The position numbers were made by a program, and so were the translations under genes. 64,000 nt of DNA from Ancylobacter mangrovi (GTDB taxonomy: Bacteria; Pseudomonadota; Alphaproteobacteria; Rhizobiales; Xanthobacteraceae): contig NZ_JANTHZ010000005.1 in NCBI RefSeq assembly GCF_024752355.1, forward strand, positions 243,022-307,021, written 5' to 3'. Below the pieces are notes generated by a model. It was not told the DNA's origin. It saw nothing but the letters and a program-made list of their open reading frames with translations, and did not search any database. The first letter of the stretch is position 1, and each line of letters begins with the position of its first letter. Positions 56,809-64,000 of this stretch are shown here, piece by piece.

Positions 56809-57903
56809 ATGACCGACCGACACAATCGCCGCCCGCAGGCGTTCCGGCTCGACGATCCGGGCGTCGTGTTCGCCGACGAGGGCCAGCCCGCGCCGCGCGG
56901 GGCGGTGGTCGTCACCCCGACGCCGCCGATCCCGGACATGGCGGAGGAGATCGCGCTGCCCCCGCCGCCACCGCGCAGCTCGCGCTGGGGCGTATTGTTC
57001 TGGACCGGCCTCGGCGGCCTCGTCAGCCTCGGGCTCGGCCTTGCCGTGTCAAAGCTGGTCGAGGACCTGTTCGCCCGTGCCGACTGGCTCGGCTATGTCG
57101 GGGCCGGCTTCGCGGCCGCCTTCGTGGTGGCCTGCCTCGGCCTGCTGGCGCGCGAGACCTTCGGGCTGATGCGGCTGAAGACGCTCAACAAGCTGCGCGA
57201 GCGCGCGGCGCTGGCGCTGGAGAAGGACGACCGGCGCGTCGCCGAGGGCGTCACCAAGGAGCTGATCACGCTCTCGCGCGGCTCGCCGGGCCTGCTGCGG
57301 GCGCGCACCGAGCTCGCGAGCCATCTTGACGCCATCATCGACGGCGCCGACCTCATCCGCCTGACCGAGCGCCATCTCATGGCCCCGCTCGACGCCGAGG
57401 CGACCCGGCTGGTCTCCAATGCCGCCAAGCGGGTCTCGGTGGTGACGGCGGTCTCGCCGCGCGCGGCGGTGGACCTCGTCTTCGTGGCGCTGACCGCGGT
57501 CGGCCTGATCCGCCGGCTGGCCCTGCTCTATGGCGGGCGGCCGGGCGCGCTGGGCATGGTGCGGCTGTTCCGGCAGGTCGTCGCCCATCTCGCCGTCACC
57601 GGCGGCATGGCGGCGGGGGATTCACTGATCCAGCAGGTGGTCGGCCACGGCATCGCGGCCAAGCTGTCCGCGCGGCTCGGCGAGGGCGTGGTCAACGGGC
57701 TGCTGACCGCCCGTCTCGGCCTCGCCGCGATCGAGGTCACGCGGCCGCTGCCCTTCGCGGCCCTCCCCGCCCCGGCGCTGTCGGACGTCGCCTCGGGGCT
57801 GATTACCCGCGAGACGGCGACCGGCGAAATGGCCGTCCGGGAGGCGCTCGGCGAGGACGCTGCGGGCAAGGCACGGCCGGGCAAAAGGCCGTCCGCCGGT
57901 TAA
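56809..57903 (+). CDS. YcjF-family membrane protein (DUF697)
   Basis: 364 residues. A Pro-rich cytoplasmic N-terminus of about 60 residues precedes two membrane helices (GVLFWTGLGGLVSLGLGLAV and WLGYVGAGFAAAFVVACLGL). The DUF697-like region follows with SNAAKRVSVVTAVSPRAAVDL, FVALTAVGLIRRLALLYGG and GRPGALGMVRLFRQVVAH. It is the usual partner of YcjX. Role unknown. The 3' end is 15 bases from the convergent ferredoxin gene. Confidence 0.85.
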   Translation: MTDRHNRRPQAFRLDDPGVVFADEGQPAPRGAVVVTPTPPIPDMAEEIALPPPPPRSSRWGVLFWTGLGGLVSLGLGLAVSKLVEDLFARADWLGYVGAGFAAAFVVACLGLLARETFGLMRLKTLNKLRERAALALEKDDRRVAEGVTKELITLSRGSPGLLRARTELASHLDAIIDGADLIRLTERHLMAPLDAEATRLVSNAAKRVSVVTAVSPRAAVDLVFVALTAVGLIRRLALLYGGRPGALGMVRLFRQVVAHLAVTGGMAAGDSLIQQVVGHGIAAKLSARLGEGVVNGLLTARLGLAAIEVTRPLPFAALPAPALSDVASGLITRETATGEMAVREALGEDAAGKARPGKRPSAG

Positions 57904-57918
57904 CCATGACGGGGAAAA

Positions 57919-58595
<677 letters not shown>

Positions 58596-61500
58596 ATGTC
58601 GACGAGCACTAAGAAGGTTCAGCAGGATCCGGCCGAGGCCGCGCTATCCGCGATCGAGGAAGCCCTTAACCTCGACCTGGACACCGGAGACGAGTCCTCA
58701 CCGCCGCCCTCTTCGGACGACGAACACGACCTGCCGCCCGCACGCGAGCCCGGCGGGCCGCGCATCGAGGCCCGGACCAGCTCGCCCTTCGAGGATGACG
58801 AGGAACCTTCCTTCCTCTCGGCCAGCGACCTCGACGCCGATTTCGCCAGCGCCACCCCGGAGTTCGGCTCCGAGGAGTCCGACCCGGCGCTCGACGAACC
58901 GTCCTTGGGGAACGAGGAACCCCATTTCGACTTCGGCCCGGAGCACAGCTTCGACGCGCCGGAAATCACCGCCGAGGACCGCGAGACGCACGACGCCGGC
59001 CCCGATCTCGGCCTCGCCGCCGGGCTTGGTGCGGGCGCTGCCGCCGGGCTGGGCGCCGGCGTTGGCGCGAGTTCTGGCGCGAACCCCGGTGCCGACACCC
59101 TGGCTGAGCGTGCCGCCGCCGCCCGTCCCGCCTCGCTGCCGGGGCGCCGCGCCGCCAATGACGACCGCCAGACCATCGGCCAGCTTCTCGCCGCGCTCCA
59201 GCGCCGGCCGACCGCGACACCCTATTACATAGCGACCATCGCCTCGCTGGCGTGGCTCGCGGGCGGAGGCTTCCTCGCCTTCTCGCATTTCCAGGCGGGA
59301 GCGGACGGCTCCGTGCTGTCCTCGCCCACGCTTCTCGCCACCGCCGCCGGCCTGCTCGTGCCACCGGTGTTCTTCTTCGTGCTCGCGGCCATGGTCAGCC
59401 GCATGCAGGAGATGCGCATCGTCGCCCATTCCATGGCGCAGGTGGCGATCCGCCTCGCCGAGCCGGACCCGGTCTCCACCGACGCCGTGGTGAATGTCGG
59501 CCAGACCGTGCGCCGCGAGGTCGCCGCGATCGGCGACGGCGTCGAGCGCACGCTCGCCCGCGCCGGCGAGCTCGAGGCGCTGGTGCGCACCGAGATTTCC
59601 TCGCTCGAGCACGCCTTCGAGGAGAACGAGGCGCGCATGCACAACCTCATCGAGCGGCTGCAGGCCGAGCGAGAGGTCATTCTCACCCATTCCGAGCACA
59701 TCCGCGAAGCCATCGCGAGCGCGCACTTCTCCTTCACCCACGAGGTCGACGGCGTCAGCGAGCGCATCAGCATGAGCGTGATGGAGGCCGCGGACCGCGT
59801 GACCGGCACGCTGTCCGAGAAGGGCGAGCACATCACCCTCGCGCTCGGCCGCGTCGGCGACACCATCATCGACGCGCTGACCGACAAGGGCGGCGACCTG
59901 ATCGACCGCCTGCAGTCGACCGGCTCGGACGTCAACACCAACCTGTCCGACGCCAGCGAGCACCTGATCTCGACCCTGACCGGCCAGACCGAGGAAATCT
60001 CGCAGCGCCTGTCCGGCGTCACCTCCAACCTCACCGAGCAGCTCGCCGCGCGCACCGACGAGATCGGCGCGCAGCTCCTGCGCACCGCCACCGAGCTGTC
60101 CACCGTGGTGACGACGCGCACCGACGAGATGGGCGAGAGGCTGACCACCACCACCCACGACCTAACCGAGACCTTCTCCGCGCGCTCCAACGAGATCACC
60201 GACGCGCTGGTCGCGACCGGCACCCGCCTCGCCGACGAGATCGCGGTCCGCGCGAACGAGGTCAACCAGACGCTGAAGACCAGCGGCGACGCGCTGGTGC
60301 TCGACCTGTCGCAGCGCGGCGGCGAGGTCGTGCGCAAGCTCGAGGAGACCGGCAACCGGGTCGCCGACACCATCACCGTGCGCGGCGACGACCTCGCCGA
60401 CCGCATCGCCGACACCGGCAACCGCATCTACGACACCATCGCCGTGCGCGGCGGCGAGCTCGAGCGCCTGCTCGGCGAGACCGGCCAGCGCGTGGTGCAC
60501 CAGATCTCCGAGGCCGGCGCCGGCGTGCACGATTCGCTTGCCGAATCCGCCGACCTGTTCGCCCAGGAGGTCACCCACCGCAGCCGCGAGCTGAACGAGC
60601 AGCTCGCCCAGACCGGCGCCGAGATGGTGCAGTCCATCTCCGTGCGCGGCGGCCGGGTCACCGACCAGTTCCGCGACACCGCCGAGGAACTCACCGCCTC
60701 GATCAGCAACAAGGGCGACGCGGTGCGCGAGATGCTCGACGCGCGCCTCAAGACGCTCGAGCAGACGATCTCGGTGCGCGGCAACGAGCTGGCCGACCGC
60801 ATCGCCAGCGACGCCACCCTGCTCGGTCGCCAGATCACCGACGGCCTGCACGACTTCGACACCGTCATGCAGACCCGCGGCTCCGAGATGGTCCGCCTCG
60901 TCACCGAGCGCGTCGAGGCCGTCACCCGGGCCATGGACGAGAACCTGACCGGCTTCGACGACCAGGTGACCGCCAAGACCGAGCAGATCGCCTCCTCGCT
61001 GGACCTGCGCATCGCCAATATCGAGGGCGTGCTCGACCGCGGCGTCGAGGGCGTCAACGAGACGCTGGCCGGGCGGACCCAGGAATTCGCCCAGACCATG
61101 ACCGAGGGCGCGCGCCTCGCCACCGAGGCGATGGACAAGTCCCTCAACATGCTGGACGGCTTCTTCACCCAGCACGCGCAGGACGTCACCGCCAACATTA
61201 GCGACCGCATCGACCAGGCCGCGCGCACCCTCACCGACGGCGCGCACCGGGCCAACGACGCGATGAACCGCTCGCTGGACGTGCTCAGCAATTTCTTCGA
61301 CGACCGTGCCGCCTCGATCTCCGATCAGCTCACCGATCGCATCGAGCAGGCCGACCGCACCCTGTCGGCGCGCGCGCTGGAAATCGCCGACACGCTCGAT
61401 TCCCGCGTCGGCCGATTCGAGGAGACCGTCTTCGGCCGCATGGACAATGTCGCGACCTCGGTCGAGGTGCGCGGCGCGGCCATGGCCGACCTGCTCGGCC

Positions 61501-64000
61501 AGCGCATCGGCGCCGTCGCCGGCCAGCTCCGCAGCGAGGCCTCGGAGGTCGAGGCCAGCCTGAACTCTCTGGTCGACAATGTCAGCCGCACCATGGTGGA
61601 GCGCGCCGGCGAGGTCACCGAGATGTTCGACAGCCGCACCGAGGCGATCGCCCGCATGGTCGACGAGCGCGGCAACGGCCTGCTCTCGGCGCTCGAGGAC
61701 CGCAGCCTCGGCATCACCAGCGAGATCGCCCGCGCCAGCGGCGACCTGCTGGCGGCGATCGACGACCATCGCGACGGCCTCGTGCGGGCCCTCGAGAGCA
61801 CCCGCGCCGGTGCCGTCGACGACATCGCCCGCGCCAGCGAGGACCTGCTCAACACGCTGGAGACGCGCTCCGACGCCATCGTCTCCGCCTTCGAGCAGGC
61901 CACCTCCGGCCGCAGCGACCAGATCGTGCGGATGAGCGAGGACCTGCTCAACACGATGGACACCCGCGCCGGCGCCATCGCGGCCGCCTTCGAACAGGCG
62001 ACGTCGGGCCGCACCGAGCAGATCATGCGCGCCGGCGAGGACCTGCTCGGCACGCTGGACGCGCGGGCCGGCGTCATCGCCGAAGCCTTCGAGCAGGCCA
62101 CTTCCGGGCGCACCGAGCAGATCATGCGCGCCAGCGAGAACCTGCTCAACGCGCTCGACACGCGCGCCGGGGCCATCGCCGAAGCCTTCGAACAGGCAAC
62201 CTCCGGCCGTACCGAGCAGATCATGCGCGCCAGCGACGAACTGCTCAGCACGCTCGACAACCGTGCCGGCGCCATCGCCGACGCGTTCGAGCAGGCGACC
62301 TCCGGGCGCACCGAGCAGCTCGTGCAGGCCAGCGAGGAGATCCTCAACACGATGGACACCCGCGCGGGTGCCATCGCCACCGCCTTCGAGCAGGCGACCT
62401 CCGGCCGCGCCGACCAGATCATCCAGATGAGCGAGGAGATCCTCGGCACGCTGGAAACGCGGGCCGGCGCCATCACCTCGGCCTTCGAGCAGGCGACGGA
62501 CGGGCGCACCGACCAGATCGTGCGCGCCAGCGAGGAGCTGCTGAGCACGCTGGAGAACCGCGCCGAGGCGATCGTCACCGCCTTCGAGCAGGCGACCGGC
62601 GGGCGCGCCGACCAGTTCGCGCAGATGAGCGAGCACATGATCGGCACGGTCGAGAGCCGCACCGCCGGCCTTCTCGACGCGTTCCACCGCTCGGGCAGCA
62701 CCGCGGCGACCGAGCTCGCGCGGGTCGGCGACGACCTTCTCGCCACCCTGAACAGCCAGGGCGGCGACGTGGTCAGCGGCCTCCAGCAGCTCTCCTCGCA
62801 GGTCACGGGCGAAATCTCCCGCGCCAGCAGCGAGATGCTGACCGAGTTCGACAGCCGCGGCGCCCAGCTCGTCGACCACGCGCGCCGCTCCGGCGACGTC
62901 ACCTCGGCTGAGTTCACCCGGCTCACCGAGCAGTTCGTGCGCTCGCTGGACGAACGCGGCAGCGCCATGCTCGACGCCGCCACCCAGACCACGGAATACG
63001 CCACCCACGAGCTGGGGCGGCTGGCCGAGGAGCTGGTCAACACGCTGGAAGGCCGCGGCACCGGGCTGGTGCAGGCGATCAGCGAGAGCGGCCGCAACGC
63101 GGTGGAGGAAATCGCCAGCACCAACCAGGCGCTGCAGGGCGACGTCACCGCGCTGCTGGACCGGCTCGGCTCGGTCAACGTCCAGCTTCAGGACGTGCTC
63201 GCGAGCTCGGTCACCAACCTTGCGGCGATCGAGAGCGCCATCACTGAGCGCCTCAACACCTTCCACAGCACCGTCAGCAATGTCGACGAGGCGAGCCGCC
63301 TCGCCTCGACCCGCATGGACGAGCAGATCCGCGACCTGCGCGCGGTCTCGACCGACGTGCTCCAGGACGTCGCCTCGCTCAGCCGGAACTTCACCGAGCA
63401 GGCCGGCATCATCACCAGCGTCGCCAACGCGCTGGGCTCGGCGCACGAGAACCTCGACGAGACGCTCGGCACCCGCCACGAGGCGCTGCTCTCGCTCGCC
63501 GAGCAGGTCGGCAACCGCACCGCGGAGCTCGACGAGCGGCTGTCGAGCTACACCCAGACCATCGAGGAGACCTTCTCCCGCGCGGCGGAGATCTCCAAGT
63601 CGATCCTCGACAAGGCCGGCGTCTCCAGCGAGGCGGTCATCAGCGAGCACGAGAAGATCCGCAGCCTCGCCGAGTCCGAGCAGGAGCGCACCCTGGCTGC
63701 GCTGCGCGCGACCTACGAGCAGGCGGTCGGCGAGGTCAACACGCTGCTCTCCCGCGCCAATGAGGGCTTCACCTCGGCGGCCGGCGAGCTTCGCAATTCG
63801 GCGAGCGAGGTGCAGCGCGCGCTGGAGACCACCCGCGAGGAGCTCAAGCGCAACATCCTCGAGCTGCCGGAGGAGACCGAGGCCAGCGCCGCCGCGATGC
63901 GCCGCACGGTCGCCGAGCAGATCAAGGCCCTGGCCGAGCTCAACGAGATCGTGGCGCGCCACGGCCGCACGCTCGACGCCGACACCGGCTCGCAGAGCCG
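58596..64000 (+). CDS. Giant membrane-anchored coiled-coil protein, GPR/RgsE-like (partial)
   Basis: At least 1801 residues, open to the right edge. Order: an acidic disordered N-terminus of about 200 residues (rich in Glu, Asp, Ser and Pro); two membrane helices near 210-230 and 246-267 (LLATAAGLLVPPVFFFVLAA); then more than 1500 residues of heptad-like, apolipoprotein-type helical repeats. This layout matches the Rhizobiales growth-pole ring protein GPR (Agrobacterium) and RgsE (Sinorhizobium), which organise polar growth. Identification is by architecture and size, from memory. The window ends in a region with RHGRTLDADTGSQSR, so the C-terminus is missing. Confidence 0.75.
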   Translation, partial: MSTSTKKVQQDPAEAALSAIEEALNLDLDTGDESSPPPSSDDEHDLPPAREPGGPRIEARTSSPFEDDEEPSFLSASDLDADFASATPEFGSEESDPALDEPSLGNEEPHFDFGPEHSFDAPEITAEDRETHDAGPDLGLAAGLGAGAAAGLGAGVGASSGANPGADTLAERAAAARPASLPGRRAANDDRQTIGQLLAALQRRPTATPYYIATIASLAWLAGGGFLAFSHFQAGADGSVLSSPTLLATAAGLLVPPVFFFVLAAMVSRMQEMRIVAHSMAQVAIRLAEPDPVSTDAVVNVGQTVRREVAAIGDGVERTLARAGELEALVRTEISSLEHAFEENEARMHNLIERLQAEREVILTHSEHIREAIASAHFSFTHEVDGVSERISMSVMEAADRVTGTLSEKGEHITLALGRVGDTIIDALTDKGGDLIDRLQSTGSDVNTNLSDASEHLISTLTGQTEEISQRLSGVTSNLTEQLAARTDEIGAQLLRTATELSTVVTTRTDEMGERLTTTTHDLTETFSARSNEITDALVATGTRLADEIAVRANEVNQTLKTSGDALVLDLSQRGGEVVRKLEETGNRVADTITVRGDDLADRIADTGNRIYDTIAVRGGELERLLGETGQRVVHQISEAGAGVHDSLAESADLFAQEVTHRSRELNEQLAQTGAEMVQSISVRGGRVTDQFRDTAEELTASISNKGDAVREMLDARLKTLEQTISVRGNELADRIASDATLLGRQITDGLHDFDTVMQTRGSEMVRLVTERVEAVTRAMDENLTGFDDQVTAKTEQIASSLDLRIANIEGVLDRGVEGVNETLAGRTQEFAQTMTEGARLATEAMDKSLNMLDGFFTQHAQDVTANISDRIDQAARTLTDGAHRANDAMNRSLDVLSNFFDDRAASISDQLTDRIEQADRTLSARALEIADTLDSRVGRFEETVFGRMDNVATSVEVRGAAMADLLGQRIGAVAGQLRSEASEVEASLNSLVDNVSRTMVERAGEVTEMFDSRTEAIARMVDERGNGLLSALEDRSLGITSEIARASGDLLAAIDDHRDGLVRALESTRAGAVDDIARASEDLLNTLETRSDAIVSAFEQATSGRSDQIVRMSEDLLNTMDTRAGAIAAAFEQATSGRTEQIMRAGEDLLGTLDARAGVIAEAFEQATSGRTEQIMRASENLLNALDTRAGAIAEAFEQATSGRTEQIMRASDELLSTLDNRAGAIADAFEQATSGRTEQLVQASEEILNTMDTRAGAIATAFEQATSGRADQIIQMSEEILGTLETRAGAITSAFEQATDGRTDQIVRASEELLSTLENRAEAIVTAFEQATGGRADQFAQMSEHMIGTVESRTAGLLDAFHRSGSTAATELARVGDDLLATLNSQGGDVVSGLQQLSSQVTGEISRASSEMLTEFDSRGAQLVDHARRSGDVTSAEFTRLTEQFVRSLDERGSAMLDAATQTTEYATHELGRLAEELVNTLEGRGTGLVQAISESGRNAVEEIASTNQALQGDVTALLDRLGSVNVQLQDVLASSVTNLAAIESAITERLNTFHSTVSNVDEASRLASTRMDEQIRDLRAVSTDVLQDVASLSRNFTEQAGIITSVANALGSAHENLDETLGTRHEALLSLAEQVGNRTAELDERLSSYTQTIEETFSRAAEISKSILDKAGVSSEAVISEHEKIRSLAESEQERTLAALRATYEQAVGEVNTLLSRANEGFTSAAGELRNSASEVQRALETTREELKRNILELPEETEASAAAMRRTVAEQIKALAELNEIVARHGRTLDADTGSQS
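61836..62627 (+). repeat. Eight tandem 99-base repeats in the giant coiled-coil gene
   Basis: Eight in-frame units of exactly 99 bases (33 residues) start at 61836 and every 99 bases to 62529. The consensus unit reads SEDLLNTLDTRAGAI, then AEAFEQATSGRTEQIMRA. The core FEQATSGR is nearly invariant. A degenerate ninth unit begins at 62628. Codons drift at third positions, so the array is old or under protein-level selection. Confidence 0.9.

Noticed and set aside
61836..62627. CRISPR-like array suggested by regular 99-base repeats
   Set aside because: The repeats are contiguous, in frame and encode a 33-residue helix unit; there are no spacers.
60162..63962. Minus-strand open frame of 1266 codons antisense to the giant coiled-coil gene
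   Set aside because: It is the mirror of a repetitive, GC3-biased plus-strand gene. Its product is a low-complexity Leu/Gly/Asp/Arg/Val string with no domain, while the plus strand encodes a sensible membrane/coiled-coil protein with a ribosome-binding site.

Overview
The window is a high-GC chromosomal segment of an alphaproteobacterium. It is most likely a member of the Hyphomicrobiales (Rhizobiales) near the Xanthobacteraceae (Ancylobacter/Starkeya/Xanthobacter type). The placement rests on the clpP-clpX-lon-HU-tRNA-Val order, an ATP12-type F1 ATPase chaperone, a TrmFO tRNA methylase, CckA, a DUF1127 protein, a cysteine-poor DksA and a GPR/RgsE-like growth-pole giant protein. It is an inference from gene content, not from an alignment. 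No mobile element, rRNA or CRISPR array was seen; two tRNAs are present.

Left part (1-18.5 kb): a phosphatase fragment and a two-gene secreted/outer-membrane unit (small Ala-rich exported protein plus beta-barrel) come first. An ATP12 chaperone and HAD phosphatase pair follows. Next is tRNA-Val and the proteostasis block HU, Lon, ClpX, ClpP and trigger factor, all on the minus strand, then tRNA-Leu and the NAD(P)HX repair enzyme. The plus-strand glnB-glnA nitrogen unit has a sigma-54 promoter and an NtrC-like site. A diguanylate cyclase and the rplM-rpsI operon close the block.

Middle part (18.5-38 kb): a thioesterase, a CoA-binding protein, a second diguanylate cyclase, MetY, a DUF1127 protein with a structured leader, TrmFO and an unusual kinase-like fusion protein lead into an exopolysaccharide locus. 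The locus contains a nucleotide-sugar epimerase, a polyprenyl-phosphate sugar transferase, a secreted GH18 protein, a carbamoyltransferase, a Wzy-like polymerase/ligase, a WecG-type glycosyltransferase, a Wza-like lipoprotein, a small secreted protein, a Wzx-like flippase and a Wzz/Wzc-like copolymerase with a ruined kinase domain.

Right part (38-64 kb): a LysR regulator is divergent from an apparent catabolic operon of two short-chain dehydrogenases, a creatininase-family amidohydrolase and two adjacent ureohydrolases. This is the best candidate for an undescribed guanidino-compound pathway. Beyond it lie an LdtR-type regulator, pgm-pgi-cckA, a FliO-domain protein, dksA, a MipA/OmpV porin, an FAD amine oxidase-like enzyme, sixA, ycjX-ycjF and a 2Fe-2S ferredoxin. 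The last gene runs off the right edge: a giant membrane-anchored coiled-coil protein with eight perfect-period 33-residue repeats.

Functionally, pgm and pgi supply sugar phosphates that could feed the polysaccharide locus. CckA sits in the same window as two TTAA-N7-TTAA (CtrA-type) boxes upstream of surface genes. Start codons were chosen by ribosome-binding site, overlap and domain position, and several are earlier or later than the longest reading frame.
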